A stretch of DNA of 64,000 nt from Bradyrhizobium sp. SRS-191 (GTDB lineage: Bacteria; Pseudomonadota; Alphaproteobacteria; Rhizobiales; Xanthobacteraceae): assembly GCF_024586915.1 (NCBI RefSeq), contig NZ_JANBVS010000009.1, positions 248,001 through 312,000 on the forward strand. The letters run 5' to 3'. This document shows positions 26,140 through 34,522 of this stretch, one piece after another. Made by a program: the position numbers and the translations under genes. Numbering within the stretch: the first letter of the stretch is position 1; the number at the start of each line of letters is the position of its first letter. Under the pieces are notes generated by a model. It did no database searches. It was not told where the DNA came from and worked only from the letters and a program-made list of their open reading frames with translations.

Positions 26140-26572
26140 CTGTCCAGTCCTGCCCGCAAAAATATTCTGCTTCCGTTTTTCAGAACAATGTCTATCGTCA
26201 CGCCATCCCGTCTCGATAAGAGGGACGCTTCGCGGTCGTCACGAAACGTCGGGTGCGGGATGCGGTGGCTGCAAGCGTGCTGCAGCGGGCCTCGTGCTCG
26301 CCGACGAACGGCAGGCTTGCGGACGTGAAGACGCGTGGTCCTGGCGCCCCGAAGCTGGCGCCAAGCCGGGGGTGATGATGATCCCTCGGGCGACGGTGGC
26401 TAACAAGCCGGACACCGGGGAGAGCGCGACATAAGCGTGAAAACCATCGCGCGGGGAATGCCGGGATGCCTCGGCTGAACCTGTGGTTCCTGCCGCCTGC
26501 ATTTTTTTCGCAGGCGGGCCATGGGTGCGGCCAGCGCCCGGCATTCCCCGCGCCCTCTGTCCAGAAGAGGGC
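26140..26572. ncRNA. Putative structured RNA element, copy A
   Basis: An intergenic element of about 430 bases, homologous to 49150-49577 in the same orientation. Helices: TTCTG/CAGAA (26165-26169 with 26181-26185); TGGCGCC/GGCGCCA (26342-26348 with 26357-26363) closing loop CCGAAGCT; a perfect 17-bp helix GCGCGGGGAATGCCGGG (26449-26465) with 26537-26553; inside it the hairpin CCGCCTGC/GCAGGCGG (26493-26500 with 26510-26517) after the constant CCTGTGGTTCCTGCC; and GCCCTCT/AGAGGGC (26552-26558 with 26566-26572). Copy B keeps the first four through paired changes. The strand is uncertain: on the minus strand the first hairpin is followed by TATTTTTGCG like a terminator. Frames across it are not conserved as protein. 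Confidence 0.6.
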
Positions 26573-26795
26573 GGAATATTCCATCCCTCGGACGCAACCG
26601 CGCGCCGCGAGCGCGCAGCCGTTTGCGACGCAGCGCGACTGACCGATCATGAGACGCCGGAGCGTATTGCATCACGGCTGCAACCGCCTATCAATGAAGG
26701 CGAGAGAGTCCGGCCATGCAACGCTGACCGATACGAAGTCAGGCCCAAGACACCTAACGGCAGACACGAGCCAGCAGACGAGAGGGAATCCCGAG

Positions 26796-28172
26796 ATGTC
26801 GATGCAGCATGTGGTCTCTGACACGATCAGGCTGACGTCCCCCCGGCGCAATTCGCTGACCCATATTCCCGGCGACGAGGGCTGGCCGATCATCGGCAAG
26901 ACCTTCGAGGTGCTCGCCGACCCCAAGGGTCATGTCGAGCGCAACGCCAGGAAATATGGTCCGGTCTATCGCAGCCACATGTTCGGCGACGTCAACGTGG
27001 TGCTGCTCGGACCCGAGGCCAACGAGCTGGTGCTGTTCGACCAGGCCAAGCTGTTCTCCTCCGCCCATGGCTGGGGCCACATTCTCAATCTGCTGTTCCC
27101 GCGCGGACTGATGCTGCTCGATTTCGAGGAGCACCGGATGCACCGCAAGGCGCTGTCGGTGGCCTTCAAGGCGGGACCGATGAAGTCCTATCTCGCCGGG
27201 CTGGACCGCGGCATCGCCGCGCGCATTGCGCAGTGGAAACAGAATCCCGGCGAGATGCTGTTCTATCCCGCGATCAAGCAGCTGACGCTCGATCTCGCCG
27301 CGACGTCTTTTCTCGGCACCGAGATCGGGCCGGAGGTCGACGCCATCAACCGCGCCTTCATCGACATGGTGGCCGCGGCGGTCGCGCCGATCCGCAAGCC
27401 GCTGCCTGGCACGCAGATGGCGCGCGGCGTCAAGGGCCGCCAGCGCATCGTCGCCTATTTCTCCGAGCAGATCCCGCTGCGCCGCGCCAAGGCCGATGGC
27501 GACGACCTGTTCTCGCATCTGTGCCGCGCCACCGACGATCAGGGCGCGCTGCTGTCGACGCAGGACATCGTCGACCATATGAGCTTCCTGATGATGGCGG
27601 CGCATGACACGCTGACCTCATCGCTGACCTCCTTCGTCGCCCAGCTCGCGGCGCATCCGGAGTGGCAGCAGAAGCTGCGGGCGGAGGTGGAGAGTCTCGG
27701 CCTCGCCCAGGGCGATCCGATGAGCTCGGAGCACCTGGAAAAGATGAAGCTCACGGAGATGGCGTTCCAGGAGACCTTGCGGCTGATGCCGCCAGTGCCG
27801 TCGCTGCCGCGCCGCCCGGTCCGCGACTTCACCTTCAAGGGCTTTGCGATTCCCGCCGGGACCGGCGTCGGCATCAATCCGATGTACACCCATCACATGC
27901 CGGAGATCTGGCCCGAGCCGGAGCGGTTCGACCCGATGCGCTTCACCGACGAGGCGCAGCGCGGCCGCCACCGCTTCGCCTGGGTGCCGTTCGGCGGCGG
28001 CGCGCATATGTGCCTCGGCCTGCACTTCGCCTACATGCAGGCCAAGTGCTTCGCGCGGCATTTCCTGAGCAACATCGAGGTCTCGTTCGCATCAGGCTAT
28101 CAGCCGAGCTGGCAGGTCTGGCCGATCCCCAAGCCGCGGGATGGGCTGAAGGTGCAGCTCAGGGCGGTGTGA
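26796..28172 (+). CDS. Cytochrome P450
   Basis: A 458-residue soluble P450. Heme ligand Cys406 lies in FGGGAHMCLGLHFA; ExxR is QETLRLMP; PERFDPMRF follows in the expected place. The I-helix motif is AAHDT (MMAAHDTLTSS) rather than the usual AGxDT. The PIIGKTFEVLADPKGHVERN start resembles the CYP26/CYP120-like group that oxidises terpenoid or retinoid-like compounds, but the substrate is unknown. ATG 26796 has the ribosome site AGAGGGA; the frame open from 26649 overlaps the end of the structured-element spacer and has no P450 homology. No ferredoxin or reductase gene is adjacent; the next gene is an SDR on the other strand. Confidence 0.95.
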   Translation: MSMQHVVSDTIRLTSPRRNSLTHIPGDEGWPIIGKTFEVLADPKGHVERNARKYGPVYRSHMFGDVNVVLLGPEANELVLFDQAKLFSSAHGWGHILNLLFPRGLMLLDFEEHRMHRKALSVAFKAGPMKSYLAGLDRGIAARIAQWKQNPGEMLFYPAIKQLTLDLAATSFLGTEIGPEVDAINRAFIDMVAAAVAPIRKPLPGTQMARGVKGRQRIVAYFSEQIPLRRAKADGDDLFSHLCRATDDQGALLSTQDIVDHMSFLMMAAHDTLTSSLTSFVAQLAAHPEWQQKLRAEVESLGLAQGDPMSSEHLEKMKLTEMAFQETLRLMPPVPSLPRRPVRDFTFKGFAIPAGTGVGINPMYTHHMPEIWPEPERFDPMRFTDEAQRGRHRFAWVPFGGGAHMCLGLHFAYMQAKCFARHFLSNIEVSFASGYQPSWQVWPIPKPRDGLKVQLRAV

Positions 28173-28253
28173 TCTGAAAGTGTCGCGGTCGTCGAAGCAT
28201 CATGAGACGGCAAACTGCTCATCACCGCGACGACAAGTGTCAATTAGTTGCTC

Positions 28254-28338
28254 GTCATGCCCGGGCTTGTCCCGGGCATCTACGCCCGTCAGCGAACTCC
28301 GAACGACGTGGATGGCCGGGACAAGCCCGGCCATGACG
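28254..28338. repeat. Dispersed palindromic intergenic repeat, copy 2
   Basis: Second copy of the element at 85-170, same orientation: GTCATGCCCGGGCTTGTCCC at the left end, GACGTGGATGGCCGGGAC inside, GCCCGGCCATGACGG at the right. It separates the converging P450 and SDR genes. Confidence 0.8.
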
Positions 28339-28407
28339 GCGTGGAGAAATCCGGCCGAACACCGCATTTCTCGCGGATCTTCAGGCCATGCCGAAAGACT
28401 TCGCCTC

Positions 28408-29250
28408 CTACTCCACCGCATCCCCGAGCAGCTTGCGCATCGCGGCGTAGCCCTGCTGCTGCTGGCTCCAATTGCGGCCGCCGGTGATGGCGCCGTCGAT
28501 GACGAGATCATGGCCGTTGATGAAGCTGGATTCGTCGCTGGCGAGAAACACCGCTGCGTAGGCGATATCCTCGGGCAGGCCGGCGCGCGGGATCGGCTGC
28601 GCAGTGGCGTAGGCGTTGCGGATCGTCTCCGGCGTCTTCTCGGCGTCTTCGGTCGACAGGCCCAGCGCCTTGCCGAAGATGCCGGTCGCGATCAGGCCGG
28701 GGGAGATCGAGTTGACGCGGACGCCGGATTCGCCGAGCTCCATGGCCACGCATTTGGTGAGATGGATCACCGCGGCCTTCGCCGTGCTGTAGACCACCGA
28801 GGTCGAATAGCCCGCGAGCCGGCCCGCGATCGAGCCATTGTTGATGATGCTGCCGGCGCCCTGCTTCTTCATGTGAGGCGCGGCATACTTCATCCCCAGC
28901 ATCACGCTGCGCACCAGCACGGCCATCGCCTGGTCGAAACGATCCGCATCGAGGCCCTCGATGCCGCCGGTCTGCGCCGGTCCGCCGGCATTGTTGAACA
29001 GGCAGTCGAGCCGGCCGAAGCGCTCCGCCGCGAGATCGATCAGCGCACGCATCTGCGCATCGTCAGTGACATCCGTCCGACGGAAAATGCAGCTCGGACC
29101 GAGTCGAGCAGCCAGCGCCTCGCCCTCGGCGCTGCGCCGGCCCGCGGCAATCACCGTCGCGCCTTCCGCGACGAACACCTCCGCCGTGCGCAAGCCGATG
29201 CCGCTGGTCGCGCCGGTGATCACCGCGACCTTGCCGTTCAACCGTCCCAT
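28408..29250 (-). CDS. Short-chain dehydrogenase/reductase (SDR)
   Basis: A 280-residue classical SDR. Cofactor loop TGATSGIG (residues about 13-20), NNAG in LFNNAGGPA, catalytic Ser in NNGSIAGRL, YSTAK with active-site Tyr/Lys, and the PG motif SISPGLIATGIF. ARG/ARS-type residues after strand 2 (AAGRRSAEGE) suggest NADP(H). It may act on alcohols or ketones; converging orientation with the P450 makes a shared pathway conceivable but unproven. The start MGRLNGKVAVITGAT fits the family; ribosome site AGGAG precedes ATG 29250. Confidence 0.93.
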   Translation of the reverse strand: MGRLNGKVAVITGATSGIGLRTAEVFVAEGATVIAAGRRSAEGEALAARLGPSCIFRRTDVTDDAQMRALIDLAAERFGRLDCLFNNAGGPAQTGGIEGLDADRFDQAMAVLVRSVMLGMKYAAPHMKKQGAGSIINNGSIAGRLAGYSTSVVYSTAKAAVIHLTKCVAMELGESGVRVNSISPGLIATGIFGKALGLSTEDAEKTPETIRNAYATAQPIPRAGLPEDIAYAAVFLASDESSFINGHDLVIDGAITGGRNWSQQQQGYAAMRKLLGDAVE

Positions 29251-29430
29251 CCCCCACTCCTCTTGCTGATTGTTTACAAATCATCCGACCACGATGCCCG
29301 CCGAGTTCCTGTCATGGAACCATCATGTTGCATCGGGATTGCAGCATAAGCGAAGCGGCTTTCATCAGCTGGACAAATTACCGCCACGTCGGCCTTAATT
29401 TGGTTGCGCGATTGAGGCTGATGGGAGTCC

Positions 29431-30393
29431 ATGACGCGACTCATCGACGACATCAAGCGGGTCTGGCGGGGCGAGCAGCAGCCATCGCTGACATGGAGCT
29501 GCCTGTTTGCAGCGATCTGCCTGATCGCGGCGACCGCGATCCGCTACGGCATGGCGCATCTGCGGCCCGACGTGTTCTTCACGCCGTACATGCCGGCGGT
29601 GTTCTTCGCGACCGCCATGGGCGGATCGGGCGTCGGCCTCGCCACGGCGATACTCGGCGCAGCGCTCGGGCTGACGCTCGACTTCGGCGGCGGCCCGGCC
29701 GATGGCGCGCGGCTCGCGCTGATGACGATGTATCTGACGGTCGCAGGCCTGGTGATCTGGGGCGTCAATCATTATCGCTCTCTGGCCGGCAAGCAGCGCG
29801 AGATCGCGCGACGGCTGACCGAGGAGGAGCAGTATCGCAAGCTGCTGGTCGACGAGCTGCATCACCGGCTCAAGAACAAGACCTCGACCATTCACGCCGT
29901 GCTGCATCAGGTGCTGCACGACCAGCCGCAGGTCTGGGGCCGCATCGACCAGCGCATCCGCGCGCTCGCGACCGCCGACGACCTGATCGCGCGCGCCGAC
30001 GCTCAGGGCTGCGATCTCAAGGATCTCTTGACGTCGGAGCTCGGGCCCTACGGCCATGTCCGCTTCGATCTCAGCGGCGACCCGCTGTTTCTTCCTGCCA
30101 AGCTCGCCGTCAGCCTGGCTTTGATTTTCCACGAGCTCGCCACCAACGCCGGCAAGTACGGCGCCTTCGCCTCGCCCCGCGGCTTCCTGCAGGTGTCATG
30201 GACGATGCAGGGCGACCGCCTCAAGCTGACCTGGGACGAGGCCGAGGGACCGGCGCCCGGTCCGATCGGCAAGCCCGGCTTCGGGACCAAGCTGCTGAAG
30301 GCGGCCTTGTCGTCGTTCGACGGCACCACCGAGACCACGTTTCTCGCAACCGGTCTTCACTGCACCATGCAGTGCCGCGTGCCGCCAAGCTGA
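29431..30393 (+). CDS. HWE/HisKA_2-type sensor histidine kinase with DUF4118-like membrane domain
   Basis: A 320-residue kinase. Residues about 20-115 form three to four membrane helices of the DUF4118/KdpD-like type (YMPAVFFATAMGGSGVGLATAILGA). The dimerisation block DELHHRLKNKTSTIHAV carries the phospho-His, and IFHELATNAGKYGAF is the N-box typical of HWE/HisKA_2 kinases, which lack the F-box. The catalytic domain is short and ends PGFGTKLLKAAL. No cognate regulator is adjacent; kinases of this kind in alphaproteobacteria often feed PhyR or single receivers. Preceded by a 180-base spacer from the divergent SDR gene. Confidence 0.9.
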   Translation: MTRLIDDIKRVWRGEQQPSLTWSCLFAAICLIAATAIRYGMAHLRPDVFFTPYMPAVFFATAMGGSGVGLATAILGAALGLTLDFGGGPADGARLALMTMYLTVAGLVIWGVNHYRSLAGKQREIARRLTEEEQYRKLLVDELHHRLKNKTSTIHAVLHQVLHDQPQVWGRIDQRIRALATADDLIARADAQGCDLKDLLTSELGPYGHVRFDLSGDPLFLPAKLAVSLALIFHELATNAGKYGAFASPRGFLQVSWTMQGDRLKLTWDEAEGPAPGPIGKPGFGTKLLKAALSSFDGTTETTFLATGLHCTMQCRVPPS

Positions 30394-30584
30394 GGGGCCG
30401 TCAGGCGGCCAATTCGGCCTACGACTTTCGCAGCAGGCGCGGATCAACGGTGCCACACCGAATTGAGGATCCGTTAATGACGCCGCGGCACAAACGCGCG
30501 GCGTCCCAGATACTTGGTTCGCGCATTCCGTGTTTCTACGTACCGCTTAACTAAAATGAAGCGGGAACTTTGCACAATCGGCGC

Positions 30585-32363
30585 ATGTACAGCAGCGACC
30601 GTTTCAACTTTTCCCCCGACGCCAATGACGGGCTGGGCGCGACCGAGGCCGAGCTGCGCTTCCTGCGCAGCGTCCTCGGCCAGCTGCCGTCGGGCGTCAC
30701 GGTGCAGGACGAGCAGGGTCGTTTTCTTCTCGTTAACGATACCGCAGCCGTTCAGCTCGGCGCCGCCGCCAACAGCGTCGACGGCGTCTCGGCGCCACAT
30801 CTCGATGTCAGGCGGACGAGCTGTCGCGAGATCCTCGGCCGGGGGCGGACCGTGATCGCCGAGGAAAAGGTCACGGGCGAGCGCGGGGCGCAGACGCTGC
30901 TGACCGCCCATCGGCCGGTGCGCATCGGCGACCGGCAGGTGCTGATCTCGAGCTCGGCCGATATCAGCGAGCAGAAGGAGTTCGAGGACCAGCTGTTCCG
31001 CGCCGCCTATTATGACGAGCTGACCGGGCTGCCGATGCGCCGCGTGGTCGAGCACCGCGCCGACACGCTCGTTCGCCGCGGCCGTGTCGATGGACGTTTC
31101 GCGCTGGCCTTCCTCGATCTCGACAACTTCAAATACATCAACGACTATTACGGCCACGCCACCGGCGATGCGCTGCTGATCGAGCTGGCCAAGCGCATCA
31201 GCCGCGACCTGCGTGAATCCGACCTGCTGTCGCGCATCAGCGGCGACGAATTCCTGCTGCTGCTGCATCCGATCGAGCGCGCCGAAGAGGTCGCCGAATT
31301 CCTCCACGCCCTGCTGGATCGCCTGAACGCACCGTTCTTCATCGATGGCGCAGAGGTGTTCGCTTCCGCCTCCGTCGGCGTCAGCCTGTTCCCCGAGCAC
31401 GGTGCGAGCTACGACGTGCTGCGGCAGAATGCCGACCTCGCAATGTATCGCGTCAAGAACAGCGGCAAGGGCACGCTCGCCTTCTTCTCCAGCGCCATGG
31501 AGCACGAGGCGCTGGCGCGCATGAAGGTGGAGCAGTCGCTGCGGCTCGCGATTCTCGAAAAGCGCTTCTGCTGCGCATTCCAGGCCAAGGTCGACATCCG
31601 CACCGAGGAGATCAAGGGCATCGAGGCCTTGGTGCGACTGCGCGACAATGAGGGCGTGATCCAGGCGCCGGGCGCCTTCATCAACCTCGCGGTCGAGCTC
31701 GGCCTGATCGACGAGCTGGCGCATCTGGTGCTCGACGAGATCGTCAAGTCGATCGACCTGATCAACGACACGTTCGGCCAGGACGCGACGATCAGCATCA
31801 ACGTCGCCGCCAAGCAGGCGTCGAACCCGGACTTCATGCAGCCGTTCGCGCGGGCGATCGCGGCGACCGGGTTTCCGAAGCGCTTCATGATCGAGGTCAC
31901 CGAAGACGCCTTCGTGACCCGCAGCCATTTTCAGGATGAGATCGTGCCGCTGCTGCGCGAGATCGGCGTCGGCATCTCGATCGACGATTTCGGCATCGGC
32001 TATTCGTCGCTGTCGGCGCTCGCCGACATCACCGCCGACGAGATCAAGATCGACCGCTCCTTCATCACGGACATCCACAAGCGGCCGCGCAGTCAGGGCA
32101 TCCTGCGTGCGATCGAGTCGCTGAGCGAAGCGCTCGGCATGACCGTGATCGCGGAAGGCATCGAGTCGTTCGAGGAGCTTGCTTATCTGCAGGCCGCGAC
32201 CAAGATCCGCTATGCGCAGGGCTACTACTTCTCGCGGCCGATCTTCCTCGAGGAGCTGAAGCCCGCGGCGCCGCTTGCAAGCGAAGCGCGCATGAGCCTC
32301 GCCAGTCGCGCTGTGCAGGAAAATCGCCAGGCCTATGCGCGCAGCAGCCGCTATCGCCGCTGA
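30585..32363 (+). CDS. PAS-GGDEF-EAL protein with SGDEF variant
   Basis: A 592-residue soluble protein: PAS (about 20-135), GGDEF (about 140-305), EAL (about 315-570). The cyclase signature reads RISGDEF, with Ser for the first Gly, and is preceded by an RESD inhibitory site. The EAL half is complete: IEALVRLRD, INVAAKQ, MIEVTEDAF, DDFGIGYSSL, KIDRSF and VIAEGIES. The PDE is therefore predicted active, whereas the cyclase may be active or only a GTP/c-di-GMP sensor. ATG 30585 (MYSSDRF) is preferred to a TTG five codons upstream. It is followed by the ABC-importer genes but separated by 135 bases. Confidence 0.93.
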   Translation: MYSSDRFNFSPDANDGLGATEAELRFLRSVLGQLPSGVTVQDEQGRFLLVNDTAAVQLGAAANSVDGVSAPHLDVRRTSCREILGRGRTVIAEEKVTGERGAQTLLTAHRPVRIGDRQVLISSSADISEQKEFEDQLFRAAYYDELTGLPMRRVVEHRADTLVRRGRVDGRFALAFLDLDNFKYINDYYGHATGDALLIELAKRISRDLRESDLLSRISGDEFLLLLHPIERAEEVAEFLHALLDRLNAPFFIDGAEVFASASVGVSLFPEHGASYDVLRQNADLAMYRVKNSGKGTLAFFSSAMEHEALARMKVEQSLRLAILEKRFCCAFQAKVDIRTEEIKGIEALVRLRDNEGVIQAPGAFINLAVELGLIDELAHLVLDEIVKSIDLINDTFGQDATISINVAAKQASNPDFMQPFARAIAATGFPKRFMIEVTEDAFVTRSHFQDEIVPLLREIGVGISIDDFGIGYSSLSALADITADEIKIDRSFITDIHKRPRSQGILRAIESLSEALGMTVIAEGIESFEELAYLQAATKIRYAQGYYFSRPIFLEELKPAAPLASEARMSLASRAVQENRQAYARSSRYRR

Positions 32364-32498
32364 CATCGATCGGAACGAGGGCCCGTCAGCACAAAGTATG
32401 AGCGAAGCCAGACTGCCGCCGAAAGCGCCTTGACCCGGCCTAAGCCTGCACACTATCAGTTGCAGACAACAGCCGCCGGTAGCTGGAAGGAAGGCTTC

Positions 32499-33692
32499 GT
32501 GAGAACGTCACATATTTTCAAAGGCATTGTTTCATCACTGACTGCAGCCCTGCTGGCCACCGCCGCCCAGGCCGATGATCTGAAAATCGCTCTCATCTAC
32601 GGCAAGACCGGCCCGCTCGAAGCCTATGCCAAGCAGACCGAAGCGGGCCTCCGCCTCGGCTTCGAATATGCCACCAAGGGCACCAACATGATCGACGGTC
32701 GCAAGATCGTCATCATTACCAAGGACGACCAGGGCAAGCCCGACCTGTCGAAGACCGCTTTGTCCGAAGCCTATCAGGATGACGGCGCCGACATCGCGAT
32801 CGGCACGACATCCTCGGCCGCAGCGCTCGCCGACCTGCCGGTCGCCGAGGAGAACAAGAAGATCCTGATCGTCGAGCCCGCCGTGGCCGACCAGATCACC
32901 GGCGAGAAGTGGAACCGCTACATCTTCCGCACCGGCCGCAATTCCTCGCAGGACGCGATCTCCAACGCGGTCGCGATCGGCAAGCCCGGCGTCACGGTCG
33001 CCACCTTGGCGCAGGACTACGCCTTCGGCCGCGACGGCGTCGCCGCGTTCAAGGAGGCGCTCGCCAAGACCGGCGCCACGCTGGGCGCCGAGGAATATGT
33101 GCCCACCAACACCACCGACTTCACCGCCGTCGGCCAGCGCCTGTTCGATGCGCTGAAGGACAAGCCGGGCAAGAAGATCATCTGGGTGATCTGGGCCGGC
33201 GCCGGCGATCCGCTGACCAAGCTGCAGGACATGGATCCGAAGCGCTACGGCATCGAGCTGTCGACCGGCGGCAACATCCTTCCCGCCCTCGCCGCCTATA
33301 AGCGGCTGCCCGGCATGGAAGGCGCCACCTACTACTACTATGACATCCCCAAGAACCCTGTGAACGACTGGCTGGTGGCCGAGCACCAGAAGCGCTTCAA
33401 CGCGCCGCCAGACTTCTTCACCGCAGGCGGCTTCTCCGCGGCCATGGCCGTCGTCACCGCGGTGACCAAGGCGAAGTCGACCGACACCGAGAAGCTGATC
33501 ACGGCGATGGAGGGCATGGAGTTCGATACGCCGAAGGGCAAGATGATCTTCCGGAAGGAAGATCACCAGGCGCTGCAAAGCATGTATCACTTCCGCGTCA
33601 AGGTCGACCCGAACCTCGCCTGGGCGGTCAACGAGCCGGTGCGCGAGATCAAGATCGACGAGATGGCGATCCCGATCCGCAACAAGCGCTGA
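32499..33692 (+). CDS. Branched-chain amino acid-type ABC transporter substrate-binding protein
   Basis: A 397-residue periplasmic binding protein of the HAAT family. The signal peptide (VRTSHIFKGIVSSLTAALLATAAQA) is followed by DDLKIALIYGKTGPLEAYAKQTEAG, the canonical first strand and ligand loop; later IGTTSSAAALA and LAQDYAFGRDGVAAFKEAL are family blocks. GTG 32499 is chosen because the strong site AGGAAGG lies 5 bases upstream and the signal peptide begins there; the TTG at 32430 is not supported. It heads a five-gene importer unit. Ligands of this family include branched-chain amino acids, amides, urea and aromatic acids; I cannot choose among them. Confidence 0.93.
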   Translation: MRTSHIFKGIVSSLTAALLATAAQADDLKIALIYGKTGPLEAYAKQTEAGLRLGFEYATKGTNMIDGRKIVIITKDDQGKPDLSKTALSEAYQDDGADIAIGTTSSAAALADLPVAEENKKILIVEPAVADQITGEKWNRYIFRTGRNSSQDAISNAVAIGKPGVTVATLAQDYAFGRDGVAAFKEALAKTGATLGAEEYVPTNTTDFTAVGQRLFDALKDKPGKKIIWVIWAGAGDPLTKLQDMDPKRYGIELSTGGNILPALAAYKRLPGMEGATYYYYDIPKNPVNDWLVAEHQKRFNAPPDFFTAGGFSAAMAVVTAVTKAKSTDTEKLITAMEGMEFDTPKGKMIFRKEDHQALQSMYHFRVKVDPNLAWAVNEPVREIKIDEMAIPIRNKR

Positions 33693-33757
33693 CGATTGCA
33701 TTCGTGCCCGGCCCTCGCGCCGGGCACGTCCACTTTGGAAGTCCTACAGCTGACGCC

Positions 33758-34522
33758 ATGACACTTGCTCTCGAAACCCGCGACCTGACCATCCGCTTCG
33801 GCGGCCACGTCGCAGTCAACAGCGTCAGTTGCAGCTTCCGGCCCGGTGAGCTCACCGCGATCGTCGGCCCCAACGGCGCCGGCAAGACGACCTATTTCAA
33901 CCTGATCTCCGGCCAATTGTCCGCCTCTTCGGGCTCCATCTTGTTTGACGGCCGCGACATCACCTCGCTTTCCGCGCCGCTGCGCACCCGCGCCGGACTT
34001 GGACGCGCGTTCCAGCTGACCAATCTGTTCCCCAATCTCAGCGTCGAGGAGAATGTCCGCCTCGCCGTGCAGGCACAGAGCGGCACACATTACGACCTTC
34101 TCCGCCCGTGGATGGCGCGGCGCGACCTGATTGCACGCGCGGATGCGATCCTCGATCAGGTCGCGCTCGGCAGCCGTCGCAGCGTTACGGCGACGACGCT
34201 GTCGCATGGCGACCAGCGCAAGCTCGAGGTGGCGCTGATGATGGCGCTGGAGCCGAAGGTCTTCATGTTCGACGAGCCGACCGCCGGCATGAGCATCGAC
34301 GAGGTGCCGGTCGTGCTCGATCTCATCGGCCGGCTCAAGCAGGACAAGAGCAAGATCATTCTGCTCGTCGAGCACAAGATGGACGTGGTGCGCTCGCTCG
34401 CCGATCGGATCATCGTGCTGCATAACGGCCAGCTCGTCGCCGACGGCAAGCCGACGGAGGTGATCGCCTCGCCGATCGTGCAGGAGGCCTATCTCGGCGT
34501 CTCGCCGCGGAGCGCGGCATGA
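33758..34522 (+). CDS. ABC importer ATP-binding protein LivG-type
   Basis: A 254-residue NBD: Walker A VGPNGAGKTTYFN, the LivG-specific GLGRAFQLTNLFPNLSVEENV, signature TLSHGDQRKLEVALMMAL (LSHGD) and Walker B VFMFDEPTAGMS, with EHKMD as switch region. ATG 33758 (MTLALETRDLTIRFGG) is taken as start; the frame is open 18 codons further upstream. Lies 65 bases after the binding-protein gene, and its last four bases (ATGA) overlap the LivF-type gene. Confidence 0.95.
   Translation: MTLALETRDLTIRFGGHVAVNSVSCSFRPGELTAIVGPNGAGKTTYFNLISGQLSASSGSILFDGRDITSLSAPLRTRAGLGRAFQLTNLFPNLSVEENVRLAVQAQSGTHYDLLRPWMARRDLIARADAILDQVALGSRRSVTATTLSHGDQRKLEVALMMALEPKVFMFDEPTAGMSIDEVPVVLDLIGRLKQDKSKIILLVEHKMDVVRSLADRIIVLHNGQLVADGKPTEVIASPIVQEAYLGVSPRSAA

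Noticed and set aside
26198..26650. Frame of 150 codons on the minus strand of copy A
   Set aside because: Same reason; amino-acid sequence is not shared with copy B and no ribosome site supports it.
30474..32453. Long minus-strand open frame across the PAS-GGDEF-EAL gene
   Set aside because: Antisense shadow of a gene with clear GGDEF/EAL motifs; composition typical of a reversed GC-rich frame.
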